Positions 42,637 through 49,910 of a stretch of 64,000 bases of DNA are shown here, piece by piece. The position numbers were made by a program, and so were the translations under genes. The notes beneath the pieces were generated by a model, which was not told the origin of the DNA, searched no databases, and saw only the letters and a list, made by a program, of their open reading frames with translations. Source of the stretch: an uncultured Acetatifactor sp. (GTDB taxonomy: Bacteria; Bacillota; Clostridia; Lachnospirales; Lachnospiraceae); assembly GCA_910577235.1 (NCBI GenBank), contig CAJTMX010000004.1, forward strand, positions 62,001-126,000, in the 5' to 3' direction. Every line of letters begins with the position of its first letter. Position 1 is the first letter of the stretch.

Positions 42637-42667
42637 GGGGTCAGACTTTTAGGTCTGGCCCCTGTTT
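42637..42667 (+). terminator. Terminator after pckA
   Basis: 10-bp stem GGGGTCAGAC/GTCTGGCCCC (one G-U) with a TTTTAG loop and TGTTTT. Confidence 0.85.
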
Positions 42668-42701
42668 TAAGTTCTTGATTGGATTGGGTAGAATCGATTA
42701 C

Positions 42702-43592
42702 TTACAGCTCGCTAAAATACTTGGAATAGATTTCGGTGCCGTCCGCATTGCAAAAGATCAGTTTAATGTCGTCCAACACCAAGCCATAGTCGGCCTCAAA
42801 GGAATCAAACATGCTGGAAACCATGCCCGAAAAGGTGGGGGCAATCTGCTCGTCAAACATGCTGGCAATGTCCTCCTGACTCAAGCCGTCCATATCCTGC
42901 TGTTCCGTGTAGGTATATTCTATAACCATCACATTGCCTTCTGCATAGAAATCAATGGCAAGGCCGTAGGACTCCAAGCTGCTGTTGACAGCGGAGACCA
43001 CTGTTTCCTGCTCTTCACTGTTCATCCAGTCTTCCAGAGTAGCATATTCCTGTGAGGCGCTACCTGTGGAGGCATTGTCGGCTGAGGGAACATAATCCTC
43101 CGTAAAGTCCACGGTATACAGGGTGGTGCCGTCGGAATCCAGATATGTGACACGCAGGGTACTCACAGACAGATTATACGTGTCATTATAATTCTTGATA
43201 TCATTTACAAAAGTCTGATACTGACCGTCCAGATTGGAGCGGAGGGCATCGGCGATGGCGTCTTTGTTTTCTATTTCCGTAGTGTACTGGTAAGTGTAAA
43301 GGATGGTGTCCGGCTCTTCAACGGAAATGCTGCATTTAATTCCGGAACTTTCAAACATTTTGTTGATAGTTTCTTCCAGAGTCTTGCGATCGTTGCCGTT
43401 GTACCAGTCTGACAGTGCGGAGGAACTATCGGCAGAGCTTTCTTCTTCGGTTGAGTCCTCCACAGATGTTTTGTCGTCTGATAAAATTGTGGATTCACGG
43501 TCTACGGGCCCGGATACCTGAGGGCTGCCGCAGGCGGCCAGGCTGAAAGCCAGCGTCAGAGACAGTGCCATTGCTAAGATTTTCTTTTTCAT
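42702..43592 (-). CDS. Lipoprotein with two DUF4854-like repeats
   Basis: A 296-residue exported lipoprotein. The signal peptide MKKKILAMALSLTLAFSLAAC ends in the lipobox LAAC with C21. A Ser/Glu/Asp-rich linker (22-58) leads to two homologous domains of about 110 residues: about 60-165 (LSDWYNGNDRKTLEETINKM ... ILYTYQYT) and about 182-296 (LEDWMNSEEQETVVSAVNSS ... VIEYTYT). I recall such domains as DUF4854 in Lachnospiraceae; function is unknown. GGAGA precedes the start on the - strand. The duplication is visible by eye. Lgt (948-1871) would lipidate it. Confidence 0.85.
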   Translation of the reverse strand: MKKKILAMALSLTLAFSLAACGSPQVSGPVDRESTILSDDKTSVEDSTEEESSADSSSALSDWYNGNDRKTLEETINKMFESSGIKCSISVEEPDTILYTYQYTTEIENKDAIADALRSNLDGQYQTFVNDIKNYNDTYNLSVSTLRVTYLDSDGTTLYTVDFTEDYVPSADNASTGSASQEYATLEDWMNSEEQETVVSAVNSSLESYGLAIDFYAEGNVMVIEYTYTEQQDMDGLSQEDIASMFDEQIAPTFSGMVSSMFDSFEADYGLVLDDIKLIFCNADGTEIYSKYFSEL

Positions 43593-43755
43593 AACTATTC
43601 TCCTCTCATTAAAGGTACATCTGATCTAACAGATGAAACCAATTGATAAACAGCGTCATTATAGCACAAGAGATTAGGATTGACAATCCCAAATTTTGGG
43701 CTCTGCAAGGAGGAGTCAAGTTTGTCAATATTTTGCGTTTTGGGAAAAATTTCAG
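43593..43755. other. Intergenic region before the probable 6S RNA
   Basis: Should hold the - strand promoter of the lipoprotein gene; no clear consensus was found. No ORF. Confidence 0.4.
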
Positions 43756-43784
43756 TTGCCAAAAGGCAAGGTATTGGATATAAT
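43756..43784 (+). promoter_or_regulatory. Strong SigA promoter of the non-coding RNA
   Basis: TTGCCA (43756-43761), 17 bases, TATAAT (43779-43784). Start predicted near 43791. Confidence 0.75.
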
Positions 43785-43790
43785 AAAGGT

Positions 43791-44016
43791 ACCTGGAATG
43801 TTCGATAACTCTTGTTGTTTTTGAACCTACATTTACTTTAAAAGGGATTCCTATATTGCCAAGTGGCTGTCAAGCCTCCACTCGAAAGAGGATTGCAGGG
43901 GAAGGCAAAAGTTTGGTTGCGGTCACCCACCTAGCGCTGCTAGGAGTCAAAAGGCAAGAGCCGGCATTTCGGGGTATTTACGAAGGAAAAGGGCAGTCCT
44001 AAGGACTGCTCTTTAT
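43791..44016 (+). ncRNA. ssrS: Probable 6S RNA
   Basis: About 225 nt between a strong promoter and a clear terminator, without an ORF. Segments TTTTTGAACCTACATTTACT and GGCATTTCGGGGTATTTACG resemble what I recall of clostridial 6S RNA ends; UUCG..AUAA near the 5' end can pair with UUUACGAA near the 3' end to close a long rod. Inside are hairpins CCTAGC-GCT-GCTAGG and CCTC...GAGG. 6S RNA mimics an open promoter and binds SigA RNA polymerase. The family call is from pattern memory and needs a covariance model; the RNA gene itself is well supported. Confidence 0.68.
43991..44016 (+). terminator. Terminator of the non-coding RNA
   Basis: GGGCAGTCC pairs with GGACTGCTC around TAA, followed by TTTATAT. 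Confidence 0.75.
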
Positions 44017-44060
44017 ATATGGAAAAAAGAATATAATGGTCTGGGGGGGGGAATTGGGGG

Positions 44061-46073
44061 GTGAAGGGATTTCCAAATATCTGGAAAGAGATGAACAGGT
44101 CGGAAAGAATGCAGCTGAAGGCATTTATATGTCTGCTGGGGATTCTTCTATTGCTCATACTGATCGCGGCGGGGCTGCTCAAAAAACTGGGCGGCAGTGA
44201 GGAGGAGCCGCCGCAGGAGAGCAGCCGGGAGGAAGAACATGTACCGGTGACCGAGTACTTACATAATGTGTGGATCATGGGAGCGGATAGCAGTGGATTG
44301 CTGTGTTTTACGGGAGAGGGAGAGCGCCTGCTGCGGGTGGCGGTTCCCGCGGGGGATAATTTGCGGCCGGGGACGACGCAGTCCCAGGCAGACAGCGGGG
44401 AAGGATGGAGCAAAGTTACAGATATAAGCTGGGGAACTGCGGAGTGGCTGCAGGGGCTTAGGGAACAGGTGGCGGATCTGGAGCTGTCCGACGGCCTGGT
44501 AACAGCCCTTCGGATCAAATCGCAAAAGACCGGCGGAAAAGTGCTGGCCGCGGATGAGGACGGGATATGGCTGGAAGGACAGGGAAGACTGGAATTCACG
44601 GAGGATGTACAGGGTTACAGGCTGTTTGGAGAACCGGAGTCTGCCGGTTATCGGGACCTGTGCATCGGATATGATTTCGCGGATTTTTGCCTGGAGGAAG
44701 GACGGATATGCGCTATTCTGCTGGCCCGGGAGGCGGCCATGGAGAACATCCGCGTGCTGCTGAAAAACAGCGATTATAAGGGAATCTTTCACGACCGGGT
44801 GGAATTGACCTGCGACACGGATTACACGGTACAGATTCTGGACGCGGCAGATCCGCAGGAGGCGGTTGTCAGTTATCCGGCGGGGGAGAGCGTGGAACTG
44901 ACGGCCCGGAGGGGGGCAAGACTGTTGGTGACACCCAGTGCCAGGACCGGCAAGATCATCCTGGAGAGCATCCACCGCAGTCAGGGTATACCGGCCTACC
45001 GGGGCAGTCTGGAGTTATGGTGGACCCAGGAGGGGATCGTGCTGATCAATGAACTGCCCCTGGAGGAGTATCTCTACAGTGTTGTGCCCAGTGAGATGCC
45101 TGCGTTCTACCCCCAGGAGGCGCTGAAGGCTCAGGCGATCTGCGCCCGTACCTATGCCTATACTCATATGTTGCATGCAGGTTATGAGGAACTGGGCGCA
45201 CATGTGGATGACAGCTCTTCCTATCAAGTATATAACAATATACTGGAGCAGGAGGCGGCTACGGCAGCGGTAAAGGCCACTTACGGACAACTGCTGGTGC
45301 GGGAGGACGGGAAGACTTTGGCGGAGACATACTATTATTCCACCTCCTGGGGCTATGGGAGCGATGCCCATGTATGGAAAACGGACAGTGCCGACGAATA
45401 TGAGTATATAATCCCCAGACATTTAAGTCGGGGGGAGATGCGCAGGATGCTGGGGCAGGAGACCGAGACGGCATCACAGTCCCCTGATCTGACCAGAGAG
45501 GATGTTTTTGCGGCGGCTATTCGCAGTATCGATCCCGGGGATTTTGAGTCCGGTGAAGGCTGGTACCGATGGAGTTATACGGTGAAGAACCTGAATTGTG
45601 ACACAGTGCGGCGGCAGCTGCAAAACCGGTATGAGGCCAACGAAAGGCTGGTGCTGACTTTGGATGGGGAAGTCTATGTGAGCAGTTCCATCGGAACGTT
45701 TAAGGAGATACGCGATCTTGTCATTCTCACCAGGGGAGCCGGAGGCGTGGCCGACGAACTGTTGATAGAGACGGATCGGGATACATATAAAGTCATATCG
45801 GAGCATAATATCCGATATATATTGTGTGACGGCGAGACCAAGGCGCTGCGTCAGGACGGCAGCCAGGTGGCAATGAACAGTCTGCTGCCCAGCGCGTTTT
45901 TTACAATAGAGATTGCCAGAGAGGGAGAAAATGTGGTAGGATATAATCTGACCGGAGGCGGCTTTGGGCATGGAGTGGGCATGAGCCAGAACGGCGCGCG
46001 GGCTATGGCACAGGAGGGATACAGTGCCGGGGATATACTGCGGTTTTTCTATGACGGGTGTAGCGTGCGGTGA
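44061..46073 (+). CDS. SpoIID/LytB-domain protein
   Basis: A 670-residue membrane-anchored protein: TM helix at about 22-43, an acidic linker, a beta-rich extracytoplasmic region (about 75-330) and a SpoIID domain (about 330-670) with LPLEEYLYSVVPSEMPAFYP, LKAQAICARTYAYTHML and the end GGGFGHGVGMSQNGARAMA. SpoIID is a lytic transglycosylase cutting denuded glycans during forespore engulfment; the catalytic Glu is expected in VPSEMP. It is about twice the size of SpoIID itself because of the N-terminal region, so it may be a vegetative LytB-like paralogue. GTG 44061 or ATG 44091 could be the start. Confidence 0.88.
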   Translation: MKGFPNIWKEMNRSERMQLKAFICLLGILLLLILIAAGLLKKLGGSEEEPPQESSREEEHVPVTEYLHNVWIMGADSSGLLCFTGEGERLLRVAVPAGDNLRPGTTQSQADSGEGWSKVTDISWGTAEWLQGLREQVADLELSDGLVTALRIKSQKTGGKVLAADEDGIWLEGQGRLEFTEDVQGYRLFGEPESAGYRDLCIGYDFADFCLEEGRICAILLAREAAMENIRVLLKNSDYKGIFHDRVELTCDTDYTVQILDAADPQEAVVSYPAGESVELTARRGARLLVTPSARTGKIILESIHRSQGIPAYRGSLELWWTQEGIVLINELPLEEYLYSVVPSEMPAFYPQEALKAQAICARTYAYTHMLHAGYEELGAHVDDSSSYQVYNNILEQEAATAAVKATYGQLLVREDGKTLAETYYYSTSWGYGSDAHVWKTDSADEYEYIIPRHLSRGEMRRMLGQETETASQSPDLTREDVFAAAIRSIDPGDFESGEGWYRWSYTVKNLNCDTVRRQLQNRYEANERLVLTLDGEVYVSSSIGTFKEIRDLVILTRGAGGVADELLIETDRDTYKVISEHNIRYILCDGETKALRQDGSQVAMNSLLPSAFFTIEIAREGENVVGYNLTGGGFGHGVGMSQNGARAMAQEGYSAGDILRFFYDGCSVR

Positions 46074-46214
46074 GAGGCGACCATATGGCCAGTGGGAGGC
46101 GGCTTTTGGCCTTATGCCGATGTCAGGCCAGACGCCGCGTTCACTGTGGGAGATCCGACCGGGGCAATAAGCGGTATCGCAGGTGAACCCAAGGTATTTG
46201 AGAGGACGTTAATA

Positions 46215-47069
46215 ATGCGGAAACTGATCAAGATAAGCATGAATTTCAGCAGGAAAATGAGTGAGAAAAATATCAGTGCCTATGCCGCCAGCACGGCCTT
46301 TTTTATCTTTTTGTCGCTGGTGCCCATGCTGATGGTGGTCTGCACCATGATTCCTTATACGCCACTGACGGAAGAGAATCTGACCCGTGCCATCACAGAG
46401 CTGACACCGGACCAGATCGATTCCATGGTTACAGAACTGATTCATGATGTGTACCGGAGAGCGTCCACGATACTGCCTTTGGCGGCGCTGGTTATGATAT
46501 GGACCGCCGCCAAGGGCCTGCTGGCTCTGACGCGGGGATTGAACGCGATCAATGACGTGCAGGAGCACCGCAACTATTTTGTGGTGCGTTTTGTGGCGGC
46601 TGTGTATACGGTGGTCATGTTGATCGCCATGGTGATATCCCTGGTAATAATGGCTCTGGGCAGCAGGCTGGTGGATGTGGTGTTGACTAAGATTCCCCAG
46701 TTGGAGGTATTGTTTTCCCTGATCGTGAACCTGCGTTTTATTTTTTCCTGGGTGGTGTTAACTTTGTTATTTGCGGCGGTGTACACTTACGTGCCCAGCA
46801 AAAAACTGCGTTTTCGTGAGCAGATTCCGGGGGCCAGTTTCACGGCTGTGGTGTGGAGCGTGTTTTCCTGGGGATTTTCCATATATCTGAACCTCAGCGG
46901 TTCCTTCAGCATATACGGCAGTCTTTCCCTGATCATCATCGCCATGATCTGGATGTATTTCTGCATGTATATCATCATGGTGGGCGCATATCTGAACTGT
47001 TTTTTCAATCCGGTGAACAAGGTGCTGACGGGCAGCAGAGGCCGGCAGCTGGAGAGTCTGGAGGAGTAG
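46215..47069 (+). CDS. YihY/BrkB family membrane protein
   Basis: A 284-residue polytopic membrane protein with six TM helices, of the YihY/UPF0761 (BrkB) family. Visible are ISAYAASTAFFIFLSLVPML near the start, WTAAKGLLALTRGLNAI and, later, YTYVPSKKLRFREQIPGASF, all usual for the family. No transport or enzyme function is established; it was once misassigned as RNase BN. GAGGA lies 9 nt before ATG 46215. It follows the SpoIID-like gene after 141 bases and could be in the same unit. Confidence 0.92.
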   Translation: MRKLIKISMNFSRKMSEKNISAYAASTAFFIFLSLVPMLMVVCTMIPYTPLTEENLTRAITELTPDQIDSMVTELIHDVYRRASTILPLAALVMIWTAAKGLLALTRGLNAINDVQEHRNYFVVRFVAAVYTVVMLIAMVISLVIMALGSRLVDVVLTKIPQLEVLFSLIVNLRFIFSWVVLTLLFAAVYTYVPSKKLRFREQIPGASFTAVVWSVFSWGFSIYLNLSGSFSIYGSLSLIIIAMIWMYFCMYIIMVGAYLNCFFNPVNKVLTGSRGRQLESLEE

Positions 47070-47263
47070 AAATTTGTAATTGACTTTTGGGGGATCATAT
47101 GCTATTTTAACTGTAAAGCAATGATTCTAAACGTCTGATGCAGGCTATTTTATCTTTTCCCGTTTGGGATGTCGAGAGAGATTCATGCTTTAATATCACA
47201 CATTAATATGAATAAAGCGGAAAGTCTCGGCGCTTGGCGGATTTTCTGCGGGAGGAGGTAAGA

Positions 47264-48235
47264 TTGGGGAAGAAGGATCTTACGCTGAAGTCCTACCTTT
47301 CCGATCCGGTGCGCTATGCGGATGCTTACAATGGCAGTGTGTTTGGGGGAGCGCAGGTGTTGGATGGGACACAGCTTGAGGAGGCAGGGACAGCGGCCCT
47401 AAAGACCGAGGACGGCGTGTCGCTTGAGAGAACCAGTGACATAGTTATGCGCCAGAAAACAGAGGGTGGGCTTTTTGCCCTTTGGATATTGGAAAACCAA
47501 GAGCATGTGGACTATGGTATGCCCGTGAGGGTCCTGCTGAGGGAGGCGCTGGAATATAACCGGCAAGTGAGGGAGTTAATGCGAAAAAATGTTGCCGGGT
47601 TTAAGGAGAAAGGACATGAAAAGCCCACGGCTGGGGAGTACCTGTACAGGGTCAGGAAAGAGGACCGCCTTCGGCCAGTGGTTACGCTGGTAATCTACTG
47701 GGGAAACGGACCGTGGGACGGTCCGAGAAGTCTGCATGAACTGCTGGACTTTGGAGGAGCAGATCCCGATATCGCTCTGGAACTTAAGCGGTTGGTGCCG
47801 GAGTGTCCGCTACGCATTTTGGATTTAAATGGGACAAATGATTATTCCGGATTCTGTACATCCCTGCGAACGGTTTTTGAGTTGTATGCGCGCAGGACAG
47901 ACAAAGGACAGTTCATGGAATATGTGGAGTCCCATGAAGAATGCCGTCATCTGGACGAGGAGACCTACAGGGTCATAGGGCAGATGATCGGTTCAAAAGC
48001 ACTGCAAAAGATTGTAAACAAACAAAAGGACAATAAGGAGGAGCAGGATATGTGCCAGGCGATAGAAGACTTGATCGCAGACGGAAAAGCGGAAGGAAAA
48101 GCGGAAGAAAGAAAAAGGATTATAGACACTTTGATGGAGAAACTTTGCTGTTCACTGGAAGAAGCCTGCGATGTGACCGGAATCCCGGTGGAGGAATACC
48201 AACAGTCCGCAGGACTGCAGGCGTCCCACATATAA
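47264..48235 (+). CDS. Rpn-family PD-(D/E)XK nuclease/putative transposase
   Basis: A 323-residue protein of the recombination-promoting nuclease (Rpn, transposase_31-like) family, DNA endonucleases spread in many copies in Lachnospiraceae. The nuclease core has the Asp in RTSDIVMRQK and FALWILENQEHVDYGMPVRV with the E-x-Q motif, then VVTLVIYWGNGPWDGPRSLHE. The C-terminal part is a Lys/Glu-rich helix (GKAEGKAEERKRI). Start TTG 47264 follows GGAGGAGG; the TTG at 47234 is too early. It lies just before the pheS T-box, and its surroundings show no terminal repeats. Confidence 0.87.
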   Translation: MGKKDLTLKSYLSDPVRYADAYNGSVFGGAQVLDGTQLEEAGTAALKTEDGVSLERTSDIVMRQKTEGGLFALWILENQEHVDYGMPVRVLLREALEYNRQVRELMRKNVAGFKEKGHEKPTAGEYLYRVRKEDRLRPVVTLVIYWGNGPWDGPRSLHELLDFGGADPDIALELKRLVPECPLRILDLNGTNDYSGFCTSLRTVFELYARRTDKGQFMEYVESHEECRHLDEETYRVIGQMIGSKALQKIVNKQKDNKEEQDMCQAIEDLIADGKAEGKAEERKRIIDTLMEKLCCSLEEACDVTGIPVEEYQQSAGLQASHI

Positions 48236-48282
48236 TGTTCAGAGCATTTGCGGAACAGAAGTGGCAAAAAATGAAAAACCGC

Positions 48283-48311
48283 TTGACATTTTGGGTTGGA
48301 ACCTCTAAAAT
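48283..48311 (+). promoter_or_regulatory. SigA promoter of the pheS T-box transcript
   Basis: Consensus TTGACA (48283-48288), 17 bases, TAAAAT (48306-48311). Confidence 0.8.
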
Positions 48312-48317
48312 AGTCAC

Positions 48318-48597
48318 AGTGAAAGAAAAAGGCGATGAAGGTGCATAGTAGAGCGTCATTTCCGCACAGAGAGGGGAGACCATCGGCTGTAAGTTTCCCT
48401 GCGTTCAGATGATAGCCCGAATTTCCCACCGGAGCTGCCGGGGTGAAGTCCTGCCGGAGCAGAGACAGTAGCCTTGGTCGTTTACGTGCGTTAAGCGTAT
48501 CAGAGAGTCCCGCCTGTCGTCAGGAGGGAAATATGGGTGGTACCGCGGAAGATTGATTTCGTCCCATGTGCAGGATGCTGTACATGGGATTTTTATA
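48318..48597 (+). promoter_or_regulatory. T-box riboswitch (Phe) controlling pheST
   Basis: Leader RNA that senses uncharged tRNA-Phe. It has the AGAGAGG element (about 48368), GGCTGTAAG (distal loop), a probable UUC specifier codon (48423-48425, in GAATTTCCCACCGG), the antiterminator T-box GGGTGGTACCGCG (48535-48547) and an intrinsic terminator CCCATGTGC.../...ACATGGG with TTTTT (48563-48595). Uncharged tRNA-Phe would stabilise the antiterminator and permit transcription of pheS and pheT. Confidence 0.93.
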
Positions 48598-48644
48598 TGC
48601 CCTGATACGGCAAGTCCCGGAGTGTGCCCCAGAATATCACTTGG

Positions 48645-48695
48645 GGCCGGAAATTGCGCTGCCGGAAAGGTATCGGCAGGACAGCAGCGGAACGG
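48645..48695 (+). repeat. Copy of the dispersed leader element, before pheS
   Basis: GGGGCCGGAAATTGCGCTGC, CGGAAAGGTATCGGCAGG and GCAGCGGAAC match the other copies. GCGGAAC (48687-48693) ends 38 nt before the pheS start. CTGCCG and CGGCAG can form a hairpin. It lies between the T-box terminator and the ribosome site, so it is transcribed only when the T-box reads through. Confidence 0.7.
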
Positions 48696-48731
48696 GAGAT
48701 CTGAAGATCTTCATATTAGGAGGAGAGAGTC

Positions 48732-49766
48732 ATGAGTGACAGATTAGCAAACATCAGGCAGGAGATCCTGGACGGCATCAAGGAGCGCGCAGGGTCCCGG
48801 GCGGAGGCGTTTGAGCTCCGCAAACAGTTCCTGGATTCCAAGACCGGCAAGATCGGTCAGCTGATGAAAGAGATGAAGAGTATCGCTCCCGAGGAGCGGG
48901 CCGGCTTCGGCAAGAGCGTCAATGAGTTGAAGGAGTGGGCGCAGGCGCGCTTTACGGAATTGGATGAAAGGATGAAGGAGAGGGAACTGCAAAGGCGCTA
49001 TGAGTCCGAGCGCATTGACGTTACCATGCCGGCGCAGTGCGTGGAAACGGGTAATCTGCATCCTGTCACCCAGATCCGTAATCAGCTTATGGATATTTTC
49101 GTGGGTATGGGCTTTGAGGTGGCCCAGACCAGGGAGATTGAGAAAGATTATTACAACTTTGAAGCCTTGAATATACCTAAGGATCATCCCGCCAGGGACA
49201 TGCAGGATACCTTTTACCTGTCCCCGGAGCTGTTGCTGGCCACCCAGACCAGTGCGGCTCAGATCCATACAATGGAGAAGAAAAAGCCGCCCATCAAGAT
49301 CGTTGCCGCGCCGGGCAAGGTGTTCCGCTCGGACGACGACGCTACTCACTCCCCTATGTTTCACCAGATGGAGGGATTGGTGGTGGACAAAAAGATCACT
49401 CTCTGCGATCTCAAAGGTATGTTGGATATTTTTGTTAAAAAGATATTTGGAGAGGAGACCGTCACCCGCCTGCGGCCCTCCTACTTCCCTTTTACGGAGC
49501 CGTCCGTGGAGGTGGATGTGAGTTGCTTTGCCTGCGGCGGCAAGGGCTGCAAGCTGTGTAAGGGCACGGGCTGGATAGAGCTTTTGGGCGCGGGAATCGT
49601 AAATAAGAAGGTGCTGGAAAACTGTGGTATTGATTCGGAGCAGTACAGCGGTCTGGCCTTTGGTATCGGCCTGGACCGTACCGCCATGCTGAAATACGGC
49701 ATAGGCAATGTCAAAATGCTGTTTGAATCCGATCTGCGAGTTCTGCAGCAGATTGATGATAATTAG
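48732..49766 (+). CDS. pheS: Phenylalanyl-tRNA synthetase alpha subunit
   Basis: Catalytic alpha chain of the class II PheRS heterotetramer. The 344-residue protein has an N-terminal coiled coil (about 1-85), class II motif 1 (HPVTQIRNQLMDIFVGMGFE), motif 2 (VFRSDDDATHSPMFHQMEGL) and motif 3 (GLAFGIGLDRTAMLKYGI). The phenylalanine-pocket region FTEPSVEVDV is present. A CxxC pair insert (CFACGGKGCKLCKGTG) is seen as in many bacteria. AGGAGGAGAG precedes ATG 48732. It is under T-box control and followed by pheT. Confidence 0.98.
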   Translation: MSDRLANIRQEILDGIKERAGSRAEAFELRKQFLDSKTGKIGQLMKEMKSIAPEERAGFGKSVNELKEWAQARFTELDERMKERELQRRYESERIDVTMPAQCVETGNLHPVTQIRNQLMDIFVGMGFEVAQTREIEKDYYNFEALNIPKDHPARDMQDTFYLSPELLLATQTSAAQIHTMEKKKPPIKIVAAPGKVFRSDDDATHSPMFHQMEGLVVDKKITLCDLKGMLDIFVKKIFGEETVTRLRPSYFPFTEPSVEVDVSCFACGGKGCKLCKGTGWIELLGAGIVNKKVLENCGIDSEQYSGLAFGIGLDRTAMLKYGIGNVKMLFESDLRVLQQIDDN

Positions 49767-49910
49767 CCGGGTTTGAAATCTTAGACAGTTTATGTCCGTA
49801 CAGCTCTGTACAAGTAGACGGAGTAAACCCCAATGTCTGGGGCCGTTTACTTGGCGGATAATTGAGGCTGACAGGGAATAAGCAAACCGAAATATGGAGG
49901 GATGATAAAG

